Assembly (NCBI RefSeq): GCF_001953975.1
Contig: NZ_MBEJ01000028.1
Span: 178,502 to 242,501, forward strand
Length of the DNA: 64,000 nt
Direction of reading: 5' to 3'
Origin: Mycobacterium sp. NS-7484
Lineage (GTDB): Bacteria; Actinomycetota; Actinomycetes; Mycobacteriales; Mycobacteriaceae
A model generated the notes under the pieces. The model saw nothing but the letters and a program-made list of their open reading frames with translations, searched no databases and had not been told where the DNA came from. Positions 1 through 9,065 of the stretch are shown in pieces. The translations under genes and the position numbers were made by a program. The stretch's first letter is position 1; each line of letters starts with the position of its first letter.

Positions 1-25
1 CCTGCCCACCGGATAGGATTTCGTG

Positions 26-835
26 GTGACCGAGTATCGGATTGACGACCTCGCTCGGGAGGCGGGGACAACAACCCGGAACGTGCGCGTCTACCAGGAC
101 AACGGGCTCCTGCCCCGGCCCCAGCGTCGGGGCAGGGTGGCCATCTACACCGATCGCCATCTGCGGCAACTGCGCGCCATCACCCGATTGCTCGGTGAGG
201 GCTTCACCCTCAAGCACATCACGAAGTTCCTGACCGGCTTGCAGCGCGGTCAGAACCTCGTCGACGTTCTGGATCTTTCCGATCTCGAAGAGTTGGTCAC
301 CGCGCCGTGGTCGCACCCCGAGCCGCGCACCATGTCCCTCGATGAACTCGAAGAGCGGCTCGGTGAGCTGGACCCGACGATGCTGCGACGACTGACCAAC
401 CAGGGCCTGATCGCACCGACGGCCGAGAAGAACGTCTACTCGGTCACCGATGTGCGGCTCGTCGATGACTTCGCCTCACTCGTCGCCCGCGGAATGCCGC
501 TCGACATTCTTCTGAAAACCAGTGCGGCGGTTGACAAGAAGCTCGATGCCGCAGCGCGCGAGATGACCCGCGGGGGGCATACCGAAGTGGTCCGCCAGCG
601 GGGGCCGGGCTGGCTACCCACCAATGATTCCGAACTCGCCTGGGCCGCGGACCTGGTGGACACCATGCGCAGGGCGGCCCGACGACTCGCCCACGCGAGC
701 CTGGACCGCGCGTTCGACGAAGCCGTCCGCGCGGAGTTGGACGACTATCAAGCAGCGGGCAAGGCGGAACCCGATGGGGAGACCACAGCGGATCCTCCCC
801 ATCGGGCGCACGCCAAACGCGCTAAACCTCGATGA
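26..835 (+). CDS. MerR family transcriptional regulator
   Basis: This is a 269-residue DNA-binding regulator. The N-terminal 70 residues are a typical MerR winged helix-turn-helix (YRIDDLAREAG, then NVRVYQDNGLLP and a Tyr-Thr-Asp wing). A long C-terminal effector region follows with no cysteine cluster, which argues against metal sensing. A GTG at 23 is also possible, but AGGA at 15-18 spaces better to the GTG at 26. It converges on the thiolase gene with a 14-base overlap of the coding ends. It probably controls part of the lipid/CoA cluster, but the promoter side lies outside the window, so its target is inference. Confidence 0.85.
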   Translation: MTEYRIDDLAREAGTTTRNVRVYQDNGLLPRPQRRGRVAIYTDRHLRQLRAITRLLGEGFTLKHITKFLTGLQRGQNLVDVLDLSDLEELVTAPWSHPEPRTMSLDELEERLGELDPTMLRRLTNQGLIAPTAEKNVYSVTDVRLVDDFASLVARGMPLDILLKTSAAVDKKLDAAAREMTRGGHTEVVRQRGPGWLPTNDSELAWAADLVDTMRRAARRLAHASLDRAFDEAVRAELDDYQAAGKAEPDGETTADPPHRAHAKRAKPR

Positions 836-1997
836 CGACTGCGCCGCCCTGGCCACCGCCGGCGCACATCGCGGCGACACCGATGCCGCCACCGCGGCGC
901 TTCAGTTCGTAGACCAGCGTGGTGACCATGCGGGCGCCCGATGCCGAGATCGGGTGTCCCAGGCTGCAGCCGCTGCCGGAGAAGTTCACCAACTCCTCAT
1001 CGAGCCCGTACTCGCGGACCGCGGCGATCGGCACCGAGGCGAAGGCCTCGTTGATCTCCCACAGCGCCACATCCGACGGCTTGAGCCCGGCCCGGTCCAA
1101 GACCTTGCCGATCACCTTGACGCCGCCCAGGCCGGTGTCGCGCGGCGCGACCCCGACCGCGGCCCAGGCCTTGACCGTGGCCAGGACGTCCAGTTTCTCG
1201 GCCGCGGCATAGTCGGCGTCGACGAGGGCGACAGCAGCGGCAGCATCATTGGTGCCGCTGCTGTTGCCCGCGGTGATGGAGAATCCTTCGATCTCCGGAT
1301 GCAGGACCTTGAGTTCGGCGAGCTTCTCGACGGTGGTGCCGCGGCGCGGATGCTCGTCGACACTGAATTCCGTGACCGAGCCGTCGGGCTGGGTGATCTT
1401 GAGTGGGACAATCTCGTCGACAAACTTGCCGGCGTCGATCGCGGCAATCGCGCGCTGATGTGACCGGGCAGCCCACGCGTCCATGTCCTCGCGGGTCAGC
1501 CCGGCCGACTGGGCGGTGTTCCAGCCGACGGTGATCGACATGTCGCGCATCGGGGCATCCGGCGTCTCCACATGCGTGGGCGTCATCCAGCGCTCCTCGA
1601 ACTTGAGCTCCGGCCCGGGAATCCGCCAGTTGGTCAGCGGCGTCATGGACAGCGACTGCACGCCACCGGCAATCAACACGCGCTCCATGCCGGAACCGAT
1701 CTGGGCGGACGCGTTGCCGATCGCGGTCAAGCTGCCCGCGCAGTGCCGGTTGACGGCCTGACCCGGCACCGACTGCCAACCGAGGATGTCAGCGGCGTAA
1801 CGCGCAAGATCGCCGCCGCCGTAGTTCGATTCGGCGATGATCAGATCATCGATCGCCTCCGGGGCGATGCCGGCCCGGCGCACGACCTCGGCCAGGACCG
1901 GGACGAGCAGATCTTCGGGCGGCGTGTTGACCAGCGTCCCCTTGAAGGAGCGGCCGATCGCGGTGCGGGCAGCGCCCACGATGACGGGTGTTGGCAT
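822..1997 (-). CDS. Acetyl-CoA acetyltransferase (thiolase family)
   Basis: The 391-residue product is a degradative thiolase that cleaves 3-ketoacyl-CoA with CoA. The nucleophilic Cys lies in NRHCAGSLTAIG, the NEAFA motif is present, GHPISASG carries the active-site His, and the C-terminal CAGGGQG holds the second catalytic Cys. The open frame runs 29 codons further upstream, but that stretch is not thiolase-like. The ATG at 1997 (MPTPVIVGAART) has an AAGGTGG ribosome site just upstream and matches the family start. It lies downstream of, and probably with, the enoyl-CoA hydratase at 2050-2919. Together they would carry out the last steps of a beta-oxidation round. Confidence 0.92.
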   Translation of the reverse strand: MPTPVIVGAARTAIGRSFKGTLVNTPPEDLLVPVLAEVVRRAGIAPEAIDDLIIAESNYGGGDLARYAADILGWQSVPGQAVNRHCAGSLTAIGNASAQIGSGMERVLIAGGVQSLSMTPLTNWRIPGPELKFEERWMTPTHVETPDAPMRDMSITVGWNTAQSAGLTREDMDAWAARSHQRAIAAIDAGKFVDEIVPLKITQPDGSVTEFSVDEHPRRGTTVEKLAELKVLHPEIEGFSITAGNSSGTNDAAAAVALVDADYAAAEKLDVLATVKAWAAVGVAPRDTGLGGVKVIGKVLDRAGLKPSDVALWEINEAFASVPIAAVREYGLDEELVNFSGSGCSLGHPISASGARMVTTLVYELKRRGGGIGVAAMCAGGGQGGAVVIEV

Positions 1998-2008
1998 GGT
2001 TCCACCTT

Positions 2009-2018
2009 TACGATATCG
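2009..2018. promoter_or_regulatory. Candidate operator with CGATATCG palindrome upstream of the thiolase
   Basis: An AT-rich stretch just upstream of the thiolase ribosome site holds the perfect palindrome CGATATCG (2011-2018) inside TTTACGATATCG. The 8-mer TACGATAT recurs at 18062-18069 in the divergent promoter of the SDR and acyl-CoA dehydrogenase genes. Regulator binding is inference. Confidence 0.3.
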
Positions 2019-2049
2019 AGTGCTTGTGTAAACGTACCAGGAGTCCGGT

Positions 2050-2919
2050 TCACCGCGGTTCCGGGACGTGGAAATGCTCGTCACGCAGCCGGAACGCCTC
2101 CTTGGTGCCGTGTTGGGCCCGGGTCTTGACGAAGTTGAACTCGCCGGGTGAGAACTGCAAATTGGTGCCGTAGGCGTGGAAGAGGTAGCTGGCCACTTCT
2201 TCGCCCTGGTAGGCCTGGCTCTGTTCGACCATCCGGAACGCCTCCTTGGCGATCACCACCCCGTCGGCGGGCATCTTGGCCGCCTTCGCCGCCCAGTACT
2301 GCGCCCGAGCCGTCACCTGGTCGGCCTCGCAGGTGTCGGTGAAGATGCCCAGGTGTTCGACGGCACCGGCGTCGATGATGTCGCCGGTGAGTAGAAGCCG
2401 CCGCGCCAGCACCGGACCGAGGCGGTGGAAGAACATGTGCAGGCTTCCGAGCGCCGGGCCGAGGAACCGCGCGGCCGGCATCCCGATCTTGGTGTCGCGG
2501 GCGATGACGGAGATGTCGGTCATCAGCGCCATCTCAAAACCGCCGCCGAGCGCGTAGCCGCTGATCTCCCCCACGGTGACCTTCGGGAATCCCATGAAGT
2601 TGTGATAGAAGCCAAAAGACTTGCGGTCCACGGTGAGCCGCCGCCGCTGGCTCGGGCGCGACTTCTCCTGCTCTTCTTTCTTGCCGTCGCCATACCAACC
2701 GTAGGCATTGTTCATGTCCGCACCGGTACTGAACACCCCCTCGGCGCCGCGCAGCAGCACTACGGTGATGTCATCGTCGTCCGCCGCGACGTCGAGGTGG
2801 CGGGCCAGCTCGTCGCGCATCGCGGCGTCGTAGGAGTTGCGCTGCTTCGGGTTGTTCAGCGTGATGGTGGCGATCCGGTGATCGTCGTCGACCTCGAAGA
2901 GCACGCGGTCATCTGTCAT
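2050..2919 (-). CDS. Enoyl-CoA hydratase/isomerase family protein
   Basis: This is a 289-residue crotonase-fold protein. The oxyanion-hole motifs are visible: STGADMNNAYG near residue 65 and GYALGGGFEMAL near residue 120. An unusual charged insertion rich in Glu and Lys (GDGKKEEQEKSRPSQRR) lies between them. The usual catalytic Glu pair is not obvious (KIGMPAARFLGPALGS follows), so hydratase activity is not certain and isomerase or hydrolase chemistry is possible. Its start overlaps the end of the upstream FadR-type regulator gene by 11 bases, so the two are probably co-transcribed with the thiolase. Confidence 0.88.
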   Translation of the reverse strand: MTDDRVLFEVDDDHRIATITLNNPKQRNSYDAAMRDELARHLDVAADDDDITVVLLRGAEGVFSTGADMNNAYGWYGDGKKEEQEKSRPSQRRRLTVDRKSFGFYHNFMGFPKVTVGEISGYALGGGFEMALMTDISVIARDTKIGMPAARFLGPALGSLHMFFHRLGPVLARRLLLTGDIIDAGAVEHLGIFTDTCEADQVTARAQYWAAKAAKMPADGVVIAKEAFRMVEQSQAYQGEEVASYLFHAYGTNLQFSPGEFNFVKTRAQHGTKEAFRLRDEHFHVPEPR

Positions 2920-3676
2920 TCGAAATCAGCCTCGCTTCAATGGTTTTGTCGTAACCGGCGGCCAGCGTGGTGCGCCGTGCGGCGGTCAGGTGGTCGGCGG
3001 CGAGCTTGGTCGCCCGGGCCGGGTTTCCTTCGGCGATCGCGTCCAGCAGCCGCTGGTGATCGCGCAATGCGGCGCGCATGGTCTTTTCGGATACGCCGGC
3101 ATCCCCTTCCCCGGTCCACACCGACGATTCATGCGCCGACCAGATCAACTCCAACGAACCGATCAGCAGGATCATCGGCTCGTTGCCACAACGGGACACC
3201 AACGCCTCGTGAAAGCGTCGGGCATTGGGGACGTAGTGCGACAGATCGTCGAATTGCGCGTTCTGCAGGTCGATCTCGGCCTGCAGGAACGGAACCACTT
3301 CGGTTGCACGGTCCTCCCGAGCAGCGCACATCCCGGCGCAGATCGGCTCCAGATGCAGGAGAGCCTCGCTCACGTCGGCGGGCGTGGCGGACCGGGTCTG
3401 CAGGACCATGCCGATCGTGTGGGCGGTGCGGTCGGCCGAGGGCATCTGCACCACCGCGCCGCCGACGTTTCCACGGCGTACCGAGATCAACCCGTCGGTC
3501 TCCAACAGATGGATGGCTTCGCGCAGTGCAGGTGGGCTGACCCCGAACTCACCGAACAGACTCTCCTGGGTGGGCAGGACGTCCCCCTCCCGCAGGCGGC
3601 CGGACAGGATGTCGTCGCGCAGCTTGGATGCCACGATCTCGGCCACCCGAGGTTGACGTATCCGATGTGCCGGCAC
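2909..3676 (-). CDS. GntR family regulator, FadR type
   Basis: The 255-residue regulator has an N-terminal winged helix (LRDDILSGRLREGDVLPTQ, then PPALREAIHLLETDGLI) and an all-helical FCD ligand domain in the second half. Such regulators usually sense acyl-CoAs or carboxylic acids. The frame is open to a GTG at 3688, but the GTG at 3676 has GGAGG five bases ahead and is preferred. It is transcribed away from the enoyl-CoA hydratase run starting at 3786 and leads its own small operon, so it probably controls both directions from the shared intergenic region. Confidence 0.88.
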   Translation of the reverse strand: MPAHRIRQPRVAEIVASKLRDDILSGRLREGDVLPTQESLFGEFGVSPPALREAIHLLETDGLISVRRGNVGGAVVQMPSADRTAHTIGMVLQTRSATPADVSEALLHLEPICAGMCAAREDRATEVVPFLQAEIDLQNAQFDDLSHYVPNARRFHEALVSRCGNEPMILLIGSLELIWSAHESSVWTGEGDAGVSEKTMRAALRDHQRLLDAIAEGNPARATKLAADHLTAARRTTLAAGYDKTIEARLISNDR

Positions 3677-3720
3677 CCTGCCCTCCACTGTTCCGCCGAC
3701 GGTCTTTCCTTGCTAACTTG

Positions 3721-3750
3721 TACAGGATAGTAATCGCATCGTCTACTGTA
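3721..3750. promoter_or_regulatory. Divergent promoter region with TACAG...CTGTA inverted repeat
   Basis: The space between the FadR-type regulator (leftward) and the enoyl-CoA hydratase at 3786 (rightward) contains TACAG at 3721-3725 and CTGTA at 3746-3750, with further imperfect symmetry (GATAGTA / TCTACTG) inside. The arms are short, so an operator role is a weak inference. Confidence 0.25.
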
Positions 3751-3785
3751 TGGGCAACTGTATGGCTTTGGGAGGCGGGTTTCTG

Positions 3786-4580
3786 ATGAGCGACGAGGCG
3801 ATATCGACGTCGCGCGACGGTGCCGTCCTTCGCATCACCCTGAATCGGCCGTCACGACGAAACTCGTTGAACCACAGCATGGTCGACACTCTCGTGGCCG
3901 CCCTGTCGGCGGCCGCCTACGATGACTCGTTGCGGGCGATCGCGATCACCGGCTCCGGCGAGCACTTCTGCACCGGGGCGGACTGGGTTGCCACCAACAG
4001 CAGCGGAGAACGGCCCCGCACCGGCGATCTGGTCCGTCGGATCCCGCACACCGCGCACCGGATCATCGAACTGGTCGCCACCATCCAGCTACCGGTGGTC
4101 TGCGCGGTGCGGGGCTGGGCGGTGGGCCTTGGCTGCAATCTGGCGCTGGCCGCCGACTTCACCATCGCCGACACCGGGGCGACGTTCTGGGAACCGTTCA
4201 TGAGCCGCGGGTTCACCCCCGACTCCGGGGCGAGCTGGCTTTTGCCGCGGCTGGCGGGAGTTGCCCGCGCCAAGCGCATGTTGCTGTTGGGCGAGAAGGT
4301 CAGCGGCGCACAGGCCGCCGACTGGGGTTTGATCCACTCCGCGGTACCCGCCCCCGACCTCGACACCGCCACAGAGGAGCTGCTGGCCCGGCTCGCCGCC
4401 GGCCCCACCGTGGCGATCGGGTTGGCCAAGCAGGCCATCGCCTTCGGTCAGCACGCGAGCCTGACCGACTCCATGAACCAGGAACTGTCCAATTTGGAAC
4501 TCGCCTGTCGTACCACCGATTTCAAAGAAGGCCTGGCCGCGTTCCGGGAACGCCGCGACCCGGACTTCCGAGGCCGATAA
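3786..4580 (+). CDS. Enoyl-CoA hydratase/isomerase family protein
   Basis: This is a crotonase-superfamily protein of 264 residues. It has the conserved FCTGADWV and GWAVGLGCNLALAADF oxyanion-hole segments. The catalytic region reads FTPDSGASWLLPRLAG, with Asp where isomerase-type members often have it, so double-bond isomerisation is as likely as hydration. The start is set at the ATG preceded by GGAGG (3771-3775); the upstream in-frame ATGs lack a ribosome site. It is the first gene of a rightward operon of three crotonases, three acyl-CoA synthetases, an alcohol dehydrogenase, a thioesterase and an LLM oxidoreductase. Confidence 0.9.
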   Translation: MSDEAISTSRDGAVLRITLNRPSRRNSLNHSMVDTLVAALSAAAYDDSLRAIAITGSGEHFCTGADWVATNSSGERPRTGDLVRRIPHTAHRIIELVATIQLPVVCAVRGWAVGLGCNLALAADFTIADTGATFWEPFMSRGFTPDSGASWLLPRLAGVARAKRMLLLGEKVSGAQAADWGLIHSAVPAPDLDTATEELLARLAAGPTVAIGLAKQAIAFGQHASLTDSMNQELSNLELACRTTDFKEGLAAFRERRDPDFRGR

Positions 4581-4589
4581 GGGGAACAC

Positions 4590-5405
4590 ATGACTGCGTC
4601 TGTCACCTACGACACCATCAAATACGAGGTGGACGGCCACAAGGCCACCATCACCTTGAACCGGCCCGAGGCGCTCAATGCGCTGTCGCCACACATGATC
4701 ACCGAGTTGCGGGCGGCCTACGCCGAAGCCGAGAACGACGACAACGTCTGGTTGATGATCGTCACCGCCACCGGCCGGGCGTTCTGCACCGGAGCCGACG
4801 TGAAAGAGATACCCGGCGACGGCAAGGTCGTCAACGAGCGGCCCTACCTGTCCACTTACGAGCAGTGGGAGGCACCCCAGGAAGGCACTCCGCCGTTTCG
4901 CACGATGGCCAAACCGGTCGTCGTGGCGATCAACGGGATCTGCTGTGGCGCCGGACTGGATTGGGTCACCACCGGCGACATCGTGATCGCCTCGGACCAG
5001 GCCACGTTCTTCGACCCGCACGTGAGCATCGGCCTGGTGGCCGCCCGGGAGATGGTGCGGCTCGCCCGCGCGTTGCCGCGTTCGGTGGCGCTACGGATGG
5101 CGTTGATGGGCAAGCACGAGCGGATGACCGTCGAACGGGCGTACGAGCTCGGACTGATCACCGAGATCGTGGAACACGGCAAGCTGCTGGAACGTGCCCA
5201 CGAGATCGCCGACACAGTGTGTCTCAATGCGCCTCTGGCCGTTCGGGGCACCCGGTTGGCCATTCACAAGACCCTGGACCTGCCGCTACACGAGGGCGAG
5301 ATTCTGGCCGAGACCTTCCGCGAGCGCGTGGTGCGCACCGAGGACGCGCTGGAAGGCCCACGGGCGTTTGTGGAGAAGCGCAAGCCCAACTGGCAGGCGC
5401 GGTAA
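4590..5405 (+). CDS. Enoyl-CoA hydratase/isomerase family protein
   Basis: This 271-residue crotonase-fold protein has FCTGADVKEIPGDGKV and GICCGAGLDWVTTGDIVIAS as its two acyl-CoA/oxyanion segments. It then has TFFDPHVSIGLVAAREMVRLAR, where the second catalytic Glu of a standard hydratase would lie one turn after the Gly; here AAREM supplies a Glu. It begins 9 bases after the preceding crotonase gene, with GGGGAA as ribosome site. It is clearly similar to the next gene (5409-6182) in the ATFFD-HVS-GLV block, which suggests tandem duplication and divergence. Confidence 0.9.
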   Translation: MTASVTYDTIKYEVDGHKATITLNRPEALNALSPHMITELRAAYAEAENDDNVWLMIVTATGRAFCTGADVKEIPGDGKVVNERPYLSTYEQWEAPQEGTPPFRTMAKPVVVAINGICCGAGLDWVTTGDIVIASDQATFFDPHVSIGLVAAREMVRLARALPRSVALRMALMGKHERMTVERAYELGLITEIVEHGKLLERAHEIADTVCLNAPLAVRGTRLAIHKTLDLPLHEGEILAETFRERVVRTEDALEGPRAFVEKRKPNWQAR

Positions 5406-5408
5406 GCC

Positions 5409-6182
5409 ATGGACACGATCCTGCTCGATCTGGACCACGTCGCTCGCGTTGCTACGGTGACCCTCAACCGGCCGGAGTCGTTGAACTCGTTCAACCGCAC
5501 CATGTGCCACGAGATGCGCGATGCCTGGCATGCCATCAAGGAGGACGAGGGCATCAACGCCGTCGTACTGCGGGCGGCCGGCGACCGGGCGTTCAGCGCC
5601 GGGTTGGACGTCAAGTCCAGTTACGGGCAGCCCGAGATCGTCTGGAACCACGAGGATCCAGGTGAGCTTCTCAGCCCGAAGTGGCAGAAGATGTGGAAGC
5701 CCGTGGTGTGCGCGATACAGGGCATGTGCACCGCCGGTGCGTTGTACTTCGTCAACGAAGCCGACGTCGTGATCTGCTCGGAAGAGGCCACCTTCTTCGA
5801 CTCACATGTCAGCGCGGGACTGGTCTCGGCGCTCGAGCCCATCGGGCTGATGCGTCGGGTCGGACTCGGTGACACGTTGCGAATGGCGCTGATGGGCAAC
5901 GACGAACGCGTCAGCGCGGAGACTGCGCTGCGGATCGGTCTGGTCACCGAAGTAGTGGCCCGCGACGAACTCTGGGGTCGCGCGCACGAGATCGCGGCGA
6001 GCATCGCCGCCAAACCGCCGACCGCCACCCAGGGCACAGTCAAGGCCATCTGGGAATCCCTGGACAAGCCGTACCGGGCCGCCATGGACCAGGGGCTGAT
6101 CTACACCCGGCTGGGCAACCCGATCGCCAAGGCCGAGTTGGCCGAGCGCCCGCTGACCAAGAACAAGCCCTGGATTCGGTGA
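5409..6182 (+). CDS. Enoyl-CoA hydratase/isomerase family protein
   Basis: This is a 257-residue crotonase-superfamily member, third in the tandem. The FSAGLDVKSSYG and GMCTAGALYFVNEADVVICS segments replace the usual Gly-Gly-Gly block. ATFFDSHVSAGLVSALEPIGLMRR carries a Glu at the likely catalytic position. It starts 3 bases after the previous stop, and its own stop overlaps the start of the acyl-CoA synthetase gene by one base (TGATG), indicating translational coupling. Three related crotonases in one operon fit a substrate needing several ring- or branch-handling hydration or isomerisation steps. That reading is inference. Confidence 0.9.
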   Translation: MDTILLDLDHVARVATVTLNRPESLNSFNRTMCHEMRDAWHAIKEDEGINAVVLRAAGDRAFSAGLDVKSSYGQPEIVWNHEDPGELLSPKWQKMWKPVVCAIQGMCTAGALYFVNEADVVICSEEATFFDSHVSAGLVSALEPIGLMRRVGLGDTLRMALMGNDERVSAETALRIGLVTEVVARDELWGRAHEIAASIAAKPPTATQGTVKAIWESLDKPYRAAMDQGLIYTRLGNPIAKAELAERPLTKNKPWIR

Positions 6183-7630
6183 TGACTCATCCGCTCTCGC
6201 AACGCATCTCCGATGTGCTCGGCTTGGAGCCGACTGCCCGCGCGATCCAATACGACGGCGACTGGGCCACCTGGGGTCAACTTGCCACCCTGGCCCGGCG
6301 CATCGGTGCGGTATCGGCCGGCACCCGGGTGGGGATCATGCTGCGCAACCAACCCGCCCATGTGGCAGCACTTCTCGGCGTGTTGGCCGCCGGTGGCACC
6401 GTGGTCGTGATCAATCCCTCGCGTGGTGACGAGCGGACCCGAGCCGACGTCGAAGCGCTGGCCCTGCCGGTGTTGATCGGCCTGGCGGACGATCTCGCCA
6501 CCCTGGCCTCGCCCTCCCCCACGACGACGACGGTGGCCATCCGCGATCTCGACACCGAACCCGAGGTCACGCCGGCCCCGAGCCCAGCGGCCGACGCGGG
6601 CCGTCCCGGCGTGGCGGTGTGGATGTTGACCAGCGGTACCACCGGGCCACCCAAACGCGTCGACCTCACCTACGACATGCTGGCCCGCAGCGTGATTGGG
6701 CGTGATCCCGAGAATGCCGCGGCGCCCACTGAATTGCGCCGCGGGGTGGCGATCGTCAACTCACCGCTGGTGCATGTCGGTGGGGTGTTCCGGGTGTTGC
6801 TGTGCATCGCCGAGGCGCGGCCGTTCGTGCTGCTGCCCAAGTTCGAACTGCGACGCTGGGCCGATGCCGTCCGGGAGCATCACCCCAAGGTGGTGTCACT
6901 GGTGCCCGCCGCGCTGCGCATGGTGCTGCACTCCGATCTCACCCGCGACGATCTGGCGGGGATTCGCGCTGTCACCTCCGGCACCGCCCCGCTGTCGGCC
7001 GACGACGCCGACGCGTTCACCGAGAAATTCGGCATCCCGGTGCTCACGTCGTATGCCGCCACCGAGTTCGGCGGTGGAGTGGCCAGTTGGACACTGGCCG
7101 ACCACCAGAAGTACTGGAAAGACAAACGCGGCAGCGTCGGCCGAGCCAATCCCGGTGCCGAGCTACGCGTCGTCGACTCCGATGGCGCCGTTCTTCCGGC
7201 AGGCGAAAAGGGCTTGCTGGAGGTCAAACCGGCGCAGTTCGACGCCGATGCCGACTGGTTGCGCACGACCGACCTGGCCCGCATCGACGCCGACGGGTTC
7301 GTTTGGATTCTCGGTCGCGCCGACCAGGCCATCATCCGCGGCGGGTTCAAGGTGATGCCCGATGATGTCCGCACCGCTTTGGAAAGCCATCCCGCCGTCC
7401 TCGGCGCGGCGGTGATCGGTATGCCCGATGACCGACTGGGTGAGACCCCGGTGGCCATGGTCGAGTTGCGCGGGCCGGCCCCGGCGGCCGAATTGACCGA
7501 TTACCTGCAGGGCCGGCTGGCCCGATACGAGGTCCCCACAAAGATCGCCATCGTCGACACCATCCCCCGCACTCCGTCGGGCAAGGCCGATCTCGGTGCC
7601 ATCCGGGAGTACTTCTCTGCCAGTGCCTGA
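6182..7630 (+). CDS. AMP-dependent acyl-CoA synthetase/ligase
   Basis: This is a 482-residue ANL-superfamily enzyme expected to activate a carboxylic acid with ATP and CoA. The P-loop is TSGTTGPPKRVD. The ATEFGGG segment corresponds to the adenine-binding motif, RTTDLARIDADGF is the conserved Asp hinge region, and PRTPSGKADLG contains the catalytic Lys. It is shorter than FadD enzymes (about 540 residues) because the N-terminal part is compact. A GTG at 6179 is an alternative start. In order and sequence (TSGTTGPPKR, ATEF) it is closest to the synthetase at 20161-21651, suggesting duplicated functions within the locus. Confidence 0.9.
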   Translation: MTHPLSQRISDVLGLEPTARAIQYDGDWATWGQLATLARRIGAVSAGTRVGIMLRNQPAHVAALLGVLAAGGTVVVINPSRGDERTRADVEALALPVLIGLADDLATLASPSPTTTTVAIRDLDTEPEVTPAPSPAADAGRPGVAVWMLTSGTTGPPKRVDLTYDMLARSVIGRDPENAAAPTELRRGVAIVNSPLVHVGGVFRVLLCIAEARPFVLLPKFELRRWADAVREHHPKVVSLVPAALRMVLHSDLTRDDLAGIRAVTSGTAPLSADDADAFTEKFGIPVLTSYAATEFGGGVASWTLADHQKYWKDKRGSVGRANPGAELRVVDSDGAVLPAGEKGLLEVKPAQFDADADWLRTTDLARIDADGFVWILGRADQAIIRGGFKVMPDDVRTALESHPAVLGAAVIGMPDDRLGETPVAMVELRGPAPAAELTDYLQGRLARYEVPTKIAIVDTIPRTPSGKADLGAIREYFSASA

Positions 7631-9065
7631 CACCGTTCCCGGACTACTGCGCGGATGCACTGAGCATCCGCTGTTGATCTGCGACGGTGACCGGATCAGC
7701 TACGCCGAGGCCGAACGCCGTTCGGCCTCGGTGGCTCGCGGGCTGATCCACCTCGGCGCGGGTAAAGGCACCCATGTCGGGCTGCTGTACCCGAACGGGA
7801 TTGATTTCGTGGTGGCGATGCTGGCCGCCGCGCGAATCGGTGCGGTGGTGGTGCCGTATTCGACGTTCCTTACCGCCACCGAGCTGACTCATCAACTGCT
7901 CGACAGCGACACTGCGATCCTGTTGTCGGCGTGGAGTTATCGCAACCACGATTATGTGCAGCGCCTGGACGGGGTCACGGCCCCGTGCCTGCGGCACGTG
8001 CTGTTCGACCTGCCGCACGCCGACGGGCCAGACCTGGCCGGGTTGGAGGATGACGTCGACGAATCTGACGTGTTGGCGATCATCTACACGTCGGGCTCCA
8101 CGGGCGCACCCAAAGGCGTCGTGCACACGCACGGCGGCCTGCTGGCGCATCAACGAAGTCTCAACCAGATCCGCGGTCTCACCGCCACCGACCGGTTGTT
8201 CTGCAATTCCCCGTTCTTCTGGATCGGCGGATTCGCGTTCGGGCTGCTGGCCACGATGGTGGCTGGGGCGACCCTGATCTGTTCGACCGCCTCCGACGCC
8301 GGTGCCACTCTCGATCTGCTGGAGGAGGAGAAGCCCACGATCACAAACGGTTTCGTGGCGGGCATTGCCGAGCTGGCTCGTCACCCGAGTTACCCGGACC
8401 GGATGTTCTCGGCGCGCCGCGGCAATCTGTATCCGATCATGACGCCCGACTCCCGGCCCGCCGATCCAGAGCTACGGCACAACATGCTGGGCATGACCGA
8501 GACCGGCAGCGTGGTGCTGATCGACGCCGATGAGGGCGATCAGCCCGAACATCGGCGCGGCAGCTACGGCCGGCCGGCCCCCGGCTTCGAGACGAAGGTA
8601 CTGGCCTCGGGCGAATTGTGCGTCCGGGGGCCGTATCTGATGCAGGGCTACTACGGGCGTAACCGCGAGGACTGCTTCGACGCCGACGGCTGGTTTCACA
8701 CCGGGGATCTGGTGCGTGTCGACGCGGACGGCTATGTCTACTTTCTTGGCCGGGCCGGATCGATGATCAAGACCGCCGGCGCCAACGTCACACCGGGAGA
8801 AGTCGAGAAGGCACTGGCGGCACTCGGCTATTCGGCACATGTGATCGGACTGCCCGACACCGACCGCGGGCAGAGCGTGGCCGCCGTCGTGGCACTGGAC
8901 GACGCGTCGCGATTCGACGAGGACGAGGTTCGTCGGGCACTGCGAACCCGGTTGTCGGCCTACAAGGTGCCGCGCCGGTTCGCGGTGATACCACGCGACG
9001 AGATACCCGTGTTGTCGAGCGGCAAAATCGATTATCCCGCCCTGGCCGGACTGTTCGATGGCTGA
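7623..9065 (+). CDS. AMP-dependent acyl-CoA synthetase
   Basis: The 480-residue enzyme has an acyl-CoA synthetase layout: IIYTSGSTGAPKGVVHTH (ATP-binding loop), NMLGMTETGSV, GWFHTGDLVRVDADGY, and LSSGKIDYPAL with the C-terminal catalytic Lys. The open frame reaches back to 7596, but the GTG at 7623 gives a normal N-terminus (PDTVPGLLRG) with GGGAG upstream and an 8-base overlap with the preceding gene. It is followed by a further, related synthetase overlapping by 8 bases. Substrate specificity cannot be read from the sequence. Confidence 0.9.
   Translation: MPDTVPGLLRGCTEHPLLICDGDRISYAEAERRSASVARGLIHLGAGKGTHVGLLYPNGIDFVVAMLAAARIGAVVVPYSTFLTATELTHQLLDSDTAILLSAWSYRNHDYVQRLDGVTAPCLRHVLFDLPHADGPDLAGLEDDVDESDVLAIIYTSGSTGAPKGVVHTHGGLLAHQRSLNQIRGLTATDRLFCNSPFFWIGGFAFGLLATMVAGATLICSTASDAGATLDLLEEEKPTITNGFVAGIAELARHPSYPDRMFSARRGNLYPIMTPDSRPADPELRHNMLGMTETGSVVLIDADEGDQPEHRRGSYGRPAPGFETKVLASGELCVRGPYLMQGYYGRNREDCFDADGWFHTGDLVRVDADGYVYFLGRAGSMIKTAGANVTPGEVEKALAALGYSAHVIGLPDTDRGQSVAAVVALDDASRFDEDEVRRALRTRLSAYKVPRRFAVIPRDEIPVLSSGKIDYPALAGLFDG

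Noticed and set aside
614..1463. Long open frames on the strand opposite the thiolase and the MerR gene
   Set aside because: They mirror third-position GC bias of the real genes and have no ribosome site or family resemblance.
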